The position numbers and the translations under genes are program-made. A stretch of 64,000 nt of DNA from NCBI RefSeq assembly GCF_000429105.1, contig NZ_AUBF01000008.1:112393-176392 (forward strand), in the 5' to 3' direction. The notes under the pieces were generated by a model that was given only the letters and a program-made list of their open reading frames with translations, did not search any database and had not been told where the DNA came from. This stretch comes from Schaalia suimastitidis DSM 15538. GTDB taxonomy: Bacteria; Actinomycetota; Actinomycetes; Actinomycetales; Actinomycetaceae. Shown piece after piece: positions 25,468 to 34,256 of this stretch (its first letter is position 1; every line of letters starts with the position of its first letter).

Positions 25468-26609
25468 CCTCGGTCTTCCTTCACATCAAGTACCCATTGA
25501 GCATCGCGCAGTCCCCACGTGACCGTGGCGATATTGAGGCCGCGCTCCCGCAAGGCCTCAAGACCAGTTCCGCTACTCCCTTCTGCACGCGGCACATTTC
25601 GCCGCCATCGCCGCGCCATATCATTCGTGATGGTGACACCATCGGTGCGCATGTGGATGGTCACGGTGTTGGCATTCGCATGTCGTAATGCATTTGTACA
25701 GCCTTCACGAATGGCGTGGGCAACCAGGGTTCTCATCGGTGCGAAGCTCGGTTCACCATCGTTGATCACCACACATTCAACGTGGGCGCTGGCCAGCAGT
25801 CGGCGCACACTGTCTATTTCAGCTGCAGGTTCCAGACTTCGGTTGCCGGCCACGACTTGGCGCACATCCGCCAGAGCTTGGCGTGACATTTCAGTGAGTT
25901 CGTCAAGTTGCGCGCGGGCCTGGTCAATTTTTCCTGCGTCAAGCAAACGCCCAGCAAGGTCGGCTGTCACAGTGATACCTGTGAGTGTGTGCCCAAGGAT
26001 GTCGTGAAGGTCAGCACTCAGACGCACCCTTTCACGTTCGCGAGACAGTTCCAAGTCGTGTTCAAGCTGAAGCGACCGGTATTGTTCACGTTCAACTTCG
26101 TTACGTACTTTCAACGCTGCGATAGTGGTGATGGTGGCCACCACAAAAGGAATGAGACCATCGTTGGTGATGACATTGGCCAACAGTCCCACCAGAAAGA
26201 GGAGGACGGTCACGCCAGGCATCAACCATTTTTTGGGTGCTTGAAAGACGAAAGCGGCTGCACAGAAGGTGAGGTAGTACGTACCGGACCCTAGACCGCT
26301 CCACTCCAGACTCAGGTGAAGCAGCCCATAGGTAGCGCACAGAGCCATGAACCACGCGACGAATATGCGGCTGCTGTGTGAGTCAGGTGGTGCCGACTCA
26401 TTAAACAACCAACTTAAGAGATAGACGGCGCCGAAGATAAGGGTGGCTGCCAGTACCGCTGCCCCTTGGGGCGTCGCCACACCCAATTGGACGGCACCTA
26501 TCACGGGCAGCAGGAGGAATATGACATATGGACTTGCCCATGCCAATGATTCGAGACGTCCAGGTGGTAGGGTGAGGCGCCACCTGCGTGTCGTACCTGA
26601 TGTTGGCAT
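25464..26609 (-). CDS. NarL-family sensor histidine kinase
   Basis: About 381 residues. Five or six membrane spans in the first half, a short coiled region, then a HisKA_3 dimerisation domain with the phospho-His in DLHDILGHTLTG and a HATPase domain with REGCTNALRHANA and GTGLEALRERG. ATG 26609 is preceded by AGGAAGAG; the frame is open further (to 26690) only by overlapping the permease gene. Senses an unknown, probably membrane-associated cue and phosphorylates the regulator downstream. Confidence 0.9.
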   Translation of the reverse strand: MPTSGTTRRWRLTLPPGRLESLAWASPYVIFLLLPVIGAVQLGVATPQGAAVLAATLIFGAVYLLSWLFNESAPPDSHSSRIFVAWFMALCATYGLLHLSLEWSGLGSGTYYLTFCAAAFVFQAPKKWLMPGVTVLLFLVGLLANVITNDGLIPFVVATITTIAALKVRNEVEREQYRSLQLEHDLELSRERERVRLSADLHDILGHTLTGITVTADLAGRLLDAGKIDQARAQLDELTEMSRQALADVRQVVAGNRSLEPAAEIDSVRRLLASAHVECVVINDGEPSFAPMRTLVAHAIREGCTNALRHANANTVTIHMRTDGVTITNDMARRWRRNVPRAEGSSGTGLEALRERGLNIATVTWGLRDAQWVLDVKEDRG

Positions 26610-26643
26610 ACTCTTCCTCACCTCGTCCACCATCAATAATAGG

Positions 26644-27453
26644 TTAGCGACCAGTGTCTCGGCGCTGCCCCCATACTGCGAGTAGGGCAAAAAGTAGGGT
26701 CCAGATGACGAAATTCGCCAGCCACTCCCATTGGAACTCTTCCCAGCCGTACATGGGCAGTGCCGACAGTTTGGCTAGCCCATACAGAGGTGTCCACGGG
26801 GCAAGATGTCCCATAAACTCACCCATTTGTTCCACGGGGATAAACATCCCCGCCCCAAAAGAGCACACCACTGTCAGGCCACTCGTTGCAGCAAAGGCCC
26901 CATCGCTGCGTACTGCAAATGCGAAGGCAAGGCCAATAACAGCTGGAAGCACCGATAGCACGAGGATCATGATGAAGGACCCTGCCCAAGCATGAGCCTC
27001 CATACGTGCATCTGTTGCCCGCCCGATAGCGAAAACAATGGCGACAACGAAAGCACCCAAACTCACCGCAGCACTCAGCCGTGAGACGATGATGGCCAGT
27101 GGTGACAGTGGCGTCATCGCGAATAGGCGCGACACTCCGCTGGTGCGTTCAAGGGCATAATTGGCACCCATCGACGATACCGTCATCACTGCGCCATAGA
27201 TTGCCATATTGACCAGAACCGTTGCCGCAACGTTGGAGTAGATCACCCATTCTTTCGAGTAGTCCTGACCCGTGCCGAACATAAAGTACATAAAGGTCGG
27301 CAACCCAATGGCAAAGCCGACGATAAAGGGGTTGGTGAGCATCTTCCAGAAGGAGTACCAGGTGAGGGTTCCCCACCCCTTCCATCCGGTCCCAGCTTTT
27401 GCTGGACGGGGGCGGCGAGTAGGTGTGCTGGCAGGTGTGGATACGGTTTCCAT
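26644..27453 (-). CDS. ABC-2 type exporter permease
   Basis: About 269 residues, six membrane spans, of the ABC-2 family used with DrrA/BcrA-like ATPases. Contains G-V-S-R-L-F-A-M-T-P-L-S-P-L (coupling region). Preceded by Thr/Pro/Arg-rich N-terminus. ATG 27453 is chosen because AGGA sits 9 bases before it; ATG 27462 has AGGA with no spacer. Works with the ATPase upstream; drug, peptide or lipid export is typical. Confidence 0.87.
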   Translation of the reverse strand: METVSTPASTPTRRPRPAKAGTGWKGWGTLTWYSFWKMLTNPFIVGFAIGLPTFMYFMFGTGQDYSKEWVIYSNVAATVLVNMAIYGAVMTVSSMGANYALERTSGVSRLFAMTPLSPLAIIVSRLSAAVSLGAFVVAIVFAIGRATDARMEAHAWAGSFIMILVLSVLPAVIGLAFAFAVRSDGAFAATSGLTVVCSFGAGMFIPVEQMGEFMGHLAPWTPLYGLAKLSALPMYGWEEFQWEWLANFVIWTLLFALLAVWGQRRDTGR

Positions 27454-27517
27454 GAGTGTCATTCCTAAGGTCAGGGGTCGACGCTGATATGTGACGAGGC
27501 GGTGCGGGCAGAGTGAG

Positions 27518-28435
27518 TCAGGCAGTGAGGTGGGCGAAAACATCTTCGAGGCTGGAGGCGCTGATAGTCAGCCCTGACGTGCCGTCAATGGCAAGGAGGT
27601 GTCGTGCAAGAGCGTCAGTGTTGTGCGAACGAATCACTAATTCGTTGTCACCCGACCCATTAACGGCGTTCCATGTGACGCTACCCGGCTCAAGATCGCC
27701 TGTGTTGGACACAATGTCTTCGACTGCTGTGCGCGCGCGATTTGCTACACAGATACGCAATACATTGCGCGCATAGTGTTGCCGTAAGGCGAAGGTTTCA
27801 GCGTCTGCAACAAGGGACCCGTCTTTGATGACAATGGTGCGTTGAGCAAAATCTTCCGCTTCTGCCAGGTAGTGGGTGGCGAAGATAATGGTGCGTCCAT
27901 TGGTTGCTTGCTGACGCATCAATGCCCAAAAATCGCGGCGCGCCAGGGCGTCCATCCCTGCGGTTGGCTCATCAAGGATCAGTAGCCTCGGGTCAGGCAA
28001 CAGCGCGAGAGCTAGGCGCACCCGCTGTTTCTCGCCGCCAGATAGTTTACGGATTGGGCGTTTGGCCAGGGCTGTTAGCCGGGTTTCGGCCAAAATCTCG
28101 TCGATATCGCGAGCGTGACTGTGGGCTGCTGCGAAAACACCAAGGCATTGACGAACTGTGTATTCCTCGAGCAGTGCTCCGGTTTGCTGGACAACACCCA
28201 CCAGGGAACGGCGTACCGCTTCACGTGGCGGCATACCAAATAGGGTGGCCTGCCCTTTGTCTGCCTGCTGCAGGCCGAGGGCAATGTCCAGAAACGTCGT
28301 TTTGCCGGCACCGTTTTTGCCCAGGAGAGCAACGATTTCACCGCAAGCAATGTCAATACTTACCTTGTTCACAGCTGTTGTGGCCCCGAAAGATTTGATG
28401 ATCTCGCGGGCTGAAAGTGCATGTGTCGTTTCCAT
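27518..28435 (-). CDS. ABC exporter ATPase, DrrA/CcmA-like
   Basis: 305 residues: Walker A GKNGAGKTT (about 38-46), signature LSGGEKQR, Walker B RLLILDEPTAG and H-loop FATHYLAEAE, then a C-terminal regulatory extension of about 85 residues usual for drug-efflux ATPases. First gene of an operon ATPase-permease-kinase-regulator. ATG 28435, with GAGG close upstream. The promoter region holds a 15-bp perfect inverted repeat. Confidence 0.92.
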   Translation of the reverse strand: METTHALSAREIIKSFGATTAVNKVSIDIACGEIVALLGKNGAGKTTFLDIALGLQQADKGQATLFGMPPREAVRRSLVGVVQQTGALLEEYTVRQCLGVFAAAHSHARDIDEILAETRLTALAKRPIRKLSGGEKQRVRLALALLPDPRLLILDEPTAGMDALARRDFWALMRQQATNGRTIIFATHYLAEAEDFAQRTIVIKDGSLVADAETFALRQHYARNVLRICVANRARTAVEDIVSNTGDLEPGSVTWNAVNGSGDNELVIRSHNTDALARHLLAIDGTSGLTISASSLEDVFAHLTA

Positions 28436-28485
28436 ACCTCAACACTATGTTCACCCTGTCGGTACGCACAGTGGCCCTTGGGATA

Positions 28486-28517
28486 GGTGTTCCCATGACA
28501 TCTGTCATGGGAACACC
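28486..28517. promoter_or_regulatory. Perfect 15-bp inverted repeat, candidate response-regulator site
   Basis: GGTGTTCCCATGACA, two bases (TC), then TGTCATGGGAACACC. It lies 51-82 bases upstream of the ABC-ATPase start, between that operon and the end of ogt. The core TGACA-N2-TGTCA has the spacing bound by NarL/LuxR-type dimers. No T-run follows on either strand, so it is a poor terminator. Confidence 0.6.
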
Positions 28518-28541
28518 TGCATCAAAGTGTGCTGCGATACT

Positions 28542-29093
28542 TCAGATTGCGCCTTCCAGAGACAGCAAGGTTTCTTTGATGAGGAGTCCTCCACCGCCAG
28601 CACCTGCAGCGCCACCATATCCGCCGATCGACCCGTCGGCGCGCAATACACGATGGCAGGGCACCACGATGGGCAGCGGATTTTTTGAGCATGCGGTGCC
28701 GACAGCTCTCACAGCGCGAGGATGCCCTGCAACTTCGGCGACTTCACCGTAGGTCATGGTGTGTCCGTACGGGATGAGGCCAATGGCTCGGTGAATATTC
28801 TGTGTAAATGAGCCTTCGGCCCCGCTGAGGCGTCGGTCGAGAGGAAGGTCGAAGTGGTGTCGCTGGCCGGCAAAATATTCGGTGATCTGTGTGCTCGCCT
28901 CCTCAAGGATGAGGTGGGCCTGAGGACAATTAGCCACATCACCCATGGTCGTATGGTCGGTGGCAAATATCCCGCTGGGACGTTCATAGGGTAATGCGAT
29001 GCGCATAAGGCCCTGTTCGCTGGCGTACAACACGAGGTCACCGATCGGCGTGGCAACCGTCATCCACGCGGACAGCTGTTGTGCGAACATCAC
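28542..29093 (-). CDS. ogt: Methylated-DNA-protein cysteine methyltransferase
   Basis: 183 residues. Suicide repair enzyme that takes the methyl group from O6-methylguanine to C146 in V-P-C-H-R-V. Other family marks: TYGEVAEVAG and R-A-V-G (Arg finger region), S-x-N-P-L-P-I-V-V. The start is GTG 29093 or ATG 29090; both overlap or touch the stop of the glycosyltransferase gene, so the two are coupled. Confidence 0.93.
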   Translation of the reverse strand: MMFAQQLSAWMTVATPIGDLVLYASEQGLMRIALPYERPSGIFATDHTTMGDVANCPQAHLILEEASTQITEYFAGQRHHFDLPLDRRLSGAEGSFTQNIHRAIGLIPYGHTMTYGEVAEVAGHPRAVRAVGTACSKNPLPIVVPCHRVLRADGSIGGYGGAAGAGGGGLLIKETLLSLEGAI

Positions 29094-29929
29094 TACGCCT
29101 CGTCGCTGACGGCAAGCCGTTCGTAGGCTGCACGCGGATACGGGTCACCGACGGGGTGCTGTTTGGTGATCGGTGTGCGTTGTGCCCTGGGCATACGTCT
29201 ACCAACGATGCGGCGTTTGACGACACCGAGGAGCACTTCAGCAGGGTTACGGGAACGCCGTGATGTGCGCGCGTGCCCATGAGGGTCGTGGTGAACGAAA
29301 GAGCAGGGTAATTCGACGACGGAGAGGCCAGCGGTCAAAATGTCGATAGCCATTGCCGCTTCCAGACCTGTGCCAGAGGCAAATGGCATGGACACGGTAA
29401 TTGCTTCGCGTGTCAGACAGCGTTCTTGTTTGAGTGGCGAACGCGCATTCCAGCCGGTTGCGCGGCGAATCGAGGCGCGGGCAAGGTTTTCTGAAACGGT
29501 ACGCGGCGGAGCCTCGGCTCCAGGTGGGGTGGCGATAGCGCAGTCAGCGCGGCCTGACATTACCGCTTCGACGAGGATTGTCGCTTCGACTGTTGATTCG
29601 CCAAGATCTCCTGAAAGTAACAGGAGGAGCCGTGGTGGCCAGTCTGAGTGATCACGCATGGCAGCAACTTTGACGCCGGTTTCGATGGCCGAGGCCCGAC
29701 CACGCATCACCGTATGAGAGACGACGGTGGCACCTGCATGTCGCGCGGCACGGGCAGTGTCATCAGTTGACGCATCGTCAATGACAATAATGAGGTCAAC
29801 GCCGGGGATTGCGCGACATGAACGTACCGTAGAGGCAATGATTCGGCCAACATTGTGGGCAGGGATAATTGCTGCGACTCGTTGCGGGGCATTGCGGTGG
29901 TGTGGCGCGAGCGGACCAGCGTGATTCAC
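29093..29929 (-). CDS. Family 2 glycosyltransferase
   Basis: 278 residues. N-terminal GT-A domain with VAAIIPAHNVGRIIASTV, V-I-D-D-A-S-T-D-D-T (nucleotide-sugar binding) and L-S-G-D-L-G-E-S in the place of the DXD metal site, close to the GpgS/DPM1-like pattern. GTG start at 29929. No C-terminal membrane anchor. Acceptor unknown. Last 40 residues are basic. Head of the short operon with ogt. Confidence 0.8.
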   Translation of the reverse strand: MNHAGPLAPHHRNAPQRVAAIIPAHNVGRIIASTVRSCRAIPGVDLIIVIDDASTDDTARAARHAGATVVSHTVMRGRASAIETGVKVAAMRDHSDWPPRLLLLLSGDLGESTVEATILVEAVMSGRADCAIATPPGAEAPPRTVSENLARASIRRATGWNARSPLKQERCLTREAITVSMPFASGTGLEAAMAIDILTAGLSVVELPCSFVHHDPHGHARTSRRSRNPAEVLLGVVKRRIVGRRMPRAQRTPITKQHPVGDPYPRAAYERLAVSDEA

Positions 29930-30017
29930 AGCATCAATGGTAGAGGCAAGCTGTCGGCAGTGAAACCACTCCTCGGCTTACGGACGGCTTCTGCGTGTAA
30001 TTGTGGGCAAATACACT

Positions 30018-30046
30018 GGGCCTGCAGCGTCGTTCACTGCAGGCCC
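30018..30046 (-). terminator. GC-rich hairpin downstream of the DUF5926 gene
   Basis: Perfect 10-base stem GGGCCTGCAG / CTGCAGGCCC with a 9-base loop, 13 bases past the stop of the DUF5926 gene. The following T-run is weak. Confidence 0.5.
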
Positions 30047-30058
30047 GGGTGCGGCTTT

Positions 30059-30940
30059 TCAGCGGATGGTGACTTGCCGCGAAACGAGGCCTTGGCGGGC
30101 TCTGCGTTCGTCGTGCGTCATTGGGTCAGTGACTTTCAGCGCGGCAGCGAGGTTGTCGGCGAGTTTTTTCGCATCGTCGGCAATGTCGGTCGCTGTTGCC
30201 CCTTCAGCAAGTTCAAATACTGGGATGGCAATACCGCAGGCACGGAATGCGCCGACGAAACGGGAGCCGTCACCAAGAGTGGCTTTGCCGGAAGCTTGGA
30301 GGCGTGCCAGTGCAGTGAAAAGTTTCGATTCGTCGACGTCGGTAAGAATACGCACGAAATTACGGTTCATTTCGCACCAGTACATGCCGTCAACACCTGG
30401 GACAGCCTCAGTAGGGACGACCTCTTCACGGTTACGCTCCAGGGCGCTGCGGGTGTCAGCGTCAAGTTCTTCAGCTGGGTCGAACCAATATCCGTAGTCG
30501 GCGGTCAGCTCCATTGGGCCGAAACCGTCTGCAACAAGGAGTTCTTGGAGGCGCGGCGCAGGTTCACGCACGTCGGTAGTGACCACGCCGTCATTGCCTG
30601 CTTCCTTTGCGGCGATGGCTGCAAGGAGTGCGGCACCTGCGTCATGTGAGAGGTCACCGGAGTTATTGCGTGTTTGAAGTCCAACGAGGATACGTCCGTC
30701 GCCTCTGACCATGGCAGCAACACCGTCAGGCAGAAGCGTAACAATGTCGAATTCAAGGTCACCGTATTGGGCTGTGGTACGTGCGCTCATCGTTGCGCAT
30801 GGAATGATTTCGCGCATGGCGACCAATTCCTTTTCTGCGGAAAGCCCTTCATAGGGCCGTTCCACGAAAGGAATAACGGCACGAGGCGCGGGTCGGTTGG
30901 CGACGTGTGCGATTTTCTTGCGGCGACTGGCTTTACCCAT
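30059..30940 (-). CDS. DUF5926 family protein
   Basis: About 293 residues starting MGKASRRKKIAHV, the basic start shared by actinobacterial DUF5926 proteins, followed by a long acidic/neutral domain with conserved RPYEGLSAE and C-E-M-N-R-N-F. It is cytoplasmic with no membrane segment. Function unknown. The frame is open to 31045, but the ATG at 30940 begins the conserved region. Confidence 0.75.
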   Translation of the reverse strand: MGKASRRKKIAHVANRPAPRAVIPFVERPYEGLSAEKELVAMREIIPCATMSARTTAQYGDLEFDIVTLLPDGVAAMVRGDGRILVGLQTRNNSGDLSHDAGAALLAAIAAKEAGNDGVVTTDVREPAPRLQELLVADGFGPMELTADYGYWFDPAEELDADTRSALERNREEVVPTEAVPGVDGMYWCEMNRNFVRILTDVDESKLFTALARLQASGKATLGDGSRFVGAFRACGIAIPVFELAEGATATDIADDAKKLADNLAAALKVTDPMTHDERRARQGLVSRQVTIR

Positions 30941-31192
30941 GGACTCAAGGGTACCTGGAGTTGAGAGAAAGGAAGAAAATGAACACGGTGGAAGTGCCTG
31001 GACATTACTTGGTGATTGAGTGTCGTCACAGCCACTGATATCCACTAGCCCACGAATGACGGTCCCGAAAAGGGTGGGAGGCGTTCGGCAGTACCACGAA
31101 GCTCACCACTATTCATTCGATATTTAGTTTATTGGTTAATAAGTCATGTCCTGCCCCAGCATGCTGCACTGCCAAGGAAATGAAACGTTCCA

Positions 31193-31238
31193 TTGACAAT
31201 AACCGAAACGCACCATAGGCTACTTCTGAAACGATTCA
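31193..31238 (+). promoter_or_regulatory. Promoter and LacI-type operator of the rhamnulose-phosphate aldolase gene
   Basis: -35 TTGACA (31193-31198), 17-base spacer, -10 TAGGCT (31216-31221), then the dyad TGAAACGATTCA (31227-31238) over the expected transcription start. The same dyad occurs before the mutarotase and importer operons. A TTG at 31193 in frame with the gene is therefore part of the promoter, not a start codon. Confidence 0.8.
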
Positions 31239-31258
31239 CGTATTCATTGGAGAATCTC

Positions 31259-32386
31259 GTGCCGCAGGACAGCCTCACATCTGAACTCATCCGCCTCGCT
31301 AATGAAATTGGCGGTGACCCTGAGTTTTCACGCGCAGGCGGTGGCAACGCCTCGGTAAAAATCGACGGCATCCTTCACATCAAACCCTCCGGCGTACCGC
31401 TGGCAACCTTGGATGCCGACGACCTTGTGCCACTCAAAATTGACGTACTCCTTGCCGCCCTTCACAGCGACGAAGAATTCGACGGCGACCCTGTCCGTAT
31501 CGCAGCCCAGCGCGCACAGGTCGGCGATGCGGGTGGCAGGCGACCCAGCGTCGAAATCCTCTTCCATGCCCTTCTTGAACAGCCTCTTGTTCTCCATCTC
31601 CACCCGCTCACTGCTAATGCCATCACCTGCAATACACACGGCCGCGAACTCACCGCTCAAATACTTGGTGACGAGGCCATTTGGGTGGACTATCTCGATC
31701 CAGGCATCCCGCTGGCACGCGGTATTGAAACAGCCATTGAGGCCCATAAGCAGCGCACAGGCAAGGCCACGCCTGGTCTAGTCATGCTCGGCAATCACGG
31801 CATTATTGCCTCCGGCAACAGCTACGACGAGGTTGCGCAACGCATCTTTAGTGCTACTGCCGCCATTCGTGCCACCATTGACGAGGCGCCGCATCCTGCA
31901 CCCTTCACCGCCGATCCGCTTGAGCCGGGCCGCGCAACTGCCGTAGCAAAGCACCTCAAAGAAGTTTTGGAAGTGGACAGCATCGCGATCAACACCCACA
32001 CGCCAACCCTGGCATTAGCCCACCCAACAGCCACCCCCCTTGTCGACGGGCCGTTGATCCCCGATCAGATCGTCTATGCCGGGTCTCTACCACTAATACT
32101 TCCCGCCGATGCCTCAGCAGACGAGATTGCCAATGCCATGTCAACGTATCGCGAAACGCATGGCCGCTGCCCCATTGTGGCAGTAATCCCAGGTCGGGCA
32201 ATTTTTGCTGCAGGAAACAGCGAGGCCAGTGCAACTAACGCCCTCGCAACATTTACGGACGCGCTGCGGGTGGCTGCCGACGCCTCTAGGCTTGGCACCT
32301 GCCGCGCAATGGATATGCGCGAACGTCATTTCATCGAAAACTGGGAAGCCGAGGCCTACCGAAAGCACGTAGCGGCACAGGGCTAG
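31259..32386 (+). CDS. Class II aldolase, rhamnulose-1-phosphate aldolase type
   Basis: 375 residues from GTG 31259 (GGAGA at 31249-31253). Class II aldolase/adducin fold with the Gly-rich F-S-R-A-G-G-G-N-A-S-V-K phosphate site, Zn ligands in H-L-H-P, and N-H-G. The C-terminal 130 residues (DQIVYAG, then FIENWEAEAYR) match the aldolase half of actinobacterial RhaD/RhaE fusion proteins, but the short-chain dehydrogenase half is absent. Expected reaction: L-rhamnulose 1-phosphate to dihydroxyacetone phosphate and L-lactaldehyde. Separate transcription unit controlled by the dyad at 31227. Confidence 0.85.
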   Translation: MPQDSLTSELIRLANEIGGDPEFSRAGGGNASVKIDGILHIKPSGVPLATLDADDLVPLKIDVLLAALHSDEEFDGDPVRIAAQRAQVGDAGGRRPSVEILFHALLEQPLVLHLHPLTANAITCNTHGRELTAQILGDEAIWVDYLDPGIPLARGIETAIEAHKQRTGKATPGLVMLGNHGIIASGNSYDEVAQRIFSATAAIRATIDEAPHPAPFTADPLEPGRATAVAKHLKEVLEVDSIAINTHTPTLALAHPTATPLVDGPLIPDQIVYAGSLPLILPADASADEIANAMSTYRETHGRCPIVAVIPGRAIFAAGNSEASATNALATFTDALRVAADASRLGTCRAMDMRERHFIENWEAEAYRKHVAAQG

Positions 32387-32456
32387 CCCCAGCATCAAGG
32401 CTCCGTAGCGTCGACTGTCACGTCACATTGCCACCCGGGATCACGACACTAGCCGC

Positions 32457-32491
32457 GCGCCCGATGGTGTTCATCCGTCACCATCGGGCGC
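32457..32491. terminator. Hairpin between convergent aldolase and rhamnulokinase genes
   Basis: Perfect 13-base stem GCGCCCGATGGTG / CACCATCGGGCGC with a 9-base loop. No long T-run on either strand, but the position between two convergent genes fits a bidirectional terminator. Confidence 0.55.
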
Positions 32492-32516
32492 ATTGCTCTA
32501 TCCACAGACTGCGCTG

Positions 32517-32604
32517 CCCATGCGCAACGCTATCCGCACGCAACACCGGCGGTGCGCCGCTCTATCCGTGTTCTGCCATGCCCATGCGCAACGCTATCCG
32601 CACG
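32517..32604. repeat. 24-bp direct repeat, two copies 64 bp apart
   Basis: Copies at 32517-32540 and 32581-32604, each starting CCCATGCGCAACG and ending CTATCCGCACG. The intervening sequence repeats parts of the same words (CTATCC, TGCGC). Located in the intergenic gap just past the rhamnulokinase gene. Confidence 0.75.
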
Positions 32605-32625
32605 CTGCCATATCCGCGCCCCGCT

Positions 32626-34137
32626 TTAGCCGAATATCCGCGCCTCAGCCTCGTCCCACGCAAGGGCAAGCGCCTCATGAGGCGCATATTGCAGCAGCGA
32701 CGTCGAGGCGCGCACGATAGCCCGCAAATCCGCAAGATCCCCTTCAACGATGCCCGCACCTCGGGCCGCGACAAGGATATTACCCATGGCGGTACCTTCT
32801 TCGGGCCCAGCAATAACCGGCAAACCTGTCGCATCGGCGGCAAGTTGGCACAGTAGGCGGTTGCGAATACCACCACCAACCATATGGAGTACCGACACTT
32901 CACGACCTGACAACGCGACAGCCTGCCTCACCGCGCGCCGGTACGCTAAGGCCAAAGAGTCATCAATACAGCGCACATACTCACCTAAACTACGCGGGAT
33001 CGCTTGACCCGTTTCCTTGGCGTAGGCGTCGATGCGGGCCGCCATATCGCCAGGCGCAAAGAAACGTTCATCGTTAATATCAACCACGGTGCGCAATGGT
33101 TCGGCATATTCCGCAGCCGCATCAAGGTCACGATACGAAGCCTCGTAACCCTGCTCGCGCCACGTGCGCACCGCTTCGTTGAAGACCCACAGGCCCATCA
33201 CATTCTTCAAATAGCGCACCGTAGAATCGACACCCAGTTCATTCGTAAAATTCGCGGCCCGCGACGCTTCAGTCAGCACCGGTTCATCAAGTTCAAGACC
33301 AACGAGCGACCAAGTACCGCAGGAAATATAGGCGAAATCGTTGCCCGCAGCTGGTACGGCAGCAACCGCCGAAGCAGTGTCGTGCGTCCCCACCGCAATC
33401 ACTGGCACTAGCGCACCGGCAGGCGTGCGCAGATCACCAACCTCAGGGCGAATAGTACCGACCAGCGCACCACTTTCCACCAATGTCGGCAAAAGTGGGG
33501 CAACATCAAGTGACATCTTGTCACGCAGCTCCTCCAGAAGGTGCGCCGACCACCGACGTGTGCGCGCATCAATAAGGCCCATTGTCGAGGCGTTGGTAAC
33601 TTCCGCGACGCGCTGACCTGTGAGCCAGTAAGCCAATAAATCCGGCAAGAGCAATACGGTATTGTGCGCGGCAGCCAAACCGCCTTCACGCTGCTCGGCA
33701 ATGAGCTGAAAAACCGTATTAAATGGTTGCACCTGCAAGCCATTAATGCGATAGAAATCTTGTGCCGGAATCTTGGCAAATACCTCCTGTGGCACACCGG
33801 CGGTCCGTTGACAGCGGTAGGAGGCCATTTGAGTGCTCAGCACCCCCGCCTCGTCAATAATGCCGTAGTCCACCGCCCAGCTGTCGATACCAACGACAGA
33901 CAGCGGACCAACATCGCGCGCACCCTGGGCAAGACCTTGACGTATCTCATCCCATAGGCGCAACACATCCCAATACAGCCGAGTACCACGATCCGTGGGC
34001 ACTGGAATAGGCGCATTGGAGAATCGGCGCACCTCGGTCAGTGTTACTGACTCGCCGTCGAAGGTACCGACCATGACACGGCCGGAAGATGCACCAAGGT
34101 CAACGGCACCAATATGGACAGGCAATATGTGTGCCAT
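32626..34137 (-). CDS. rhaB: Rhamnulokinase
   Basis: 503-residue FGGY-family kinase. Phosphorylates L-rhamnulose at O-1 with ATP. The N-terminus D-L-G-A-S-S-G-R-V is the rhamnulokinase variant of the phosphate-1 motif, followed by G-I-D-S-W-A-V-D-Y-G and Q-P-F-N-T-V-F-Q; the second domain has G-T-H-D-T-A-S-A-V and V-G-G-G-I-R-N-R-L. Third gene of the mutarotase-isomerase-kinase order. A degenerate dyad GAAACGAGTTTC stands just before its ATG. Confidence 0.95.
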   Translation of the reverse strand: MAHILPVHIGAVDLGASSGRVMVGTFDGESVTLTEVRRFSNAPIPVPTDRGTRLYWDVLRLWDEIRQGLAQGARDVGPLSVVGIDSWAVDYGIIDEAGVLSTQMASYRCQRTAGVPQEVFAKIPAQDFYRINGLQVQPFNTVFQLIAEQREGGLAAAHNTVLLLPDLLAYWLTGQRVAEVTNASTMGLIDARTRRWSAHLLEELRDKMSLDVAPLLPTLVESGALVGTIRPEVGDLRTPAGALVPVIAVGTHDTASAVAAVPAAGNDFAYISCGTWSLVGLELDEPVLTEASRAANFTNELGVDSTVRYLKNVMGLWVFNEAVRTWREQGYEASYRDLDAAAEYAEPLRTVVDINDERFFAPGDMAARIDAYAKETGQAIPRSLGEYVRCIDDSLALAYRRAVRQAVALSGREVSVLHMVGGGIRNRLLCQLAADATGLPVIAGPEEGTAMGNILVAARGAGIVEGDLADLRAIVRASTSLLQYAPHEALALAWDEAEARIFG

Positions 34138-34199
34138 AGGAAACTCGTTTCATCGATGATGTAGCGGGCCACGTACTCTTTTGGCCCAACCGTGGTGCC

Positions 34200-34235
34200 G
34201 CGGGCAATGGCTCAACTAGGCGCACAATTGCCCGC
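34200..34235 (-). other. Hairpin between rhaI and rhaB
   Basis: Nine-base stem GCGGGCAAT / ATTGCCCGC with an 18-base loop, 21 bases past the rhaI stop. No T-run follows, so it may protect the rhaI mRNA end or lower read-through into rhaB rather than terminate fully. Confidence 0.45.
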
Positions 34236-34256
34236 CGCACCCCCACGGTCATACGT

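Noticed and set aside
31193..31258. TTG start for the aldolase 22 codons upstream
   Set aside because: That TTG is the first triplet of a TTGACA -35 box with a -10 17 bases later, and the operator lies between it and GTG 31259.
34140..34153. GAAACGAGTTTC before rhaB as a fourth regulon operator
   Set aside because: The half-site spacing and outer bases differ from TGAAWCGWTTCA; kept only as a remark, not as an operator.
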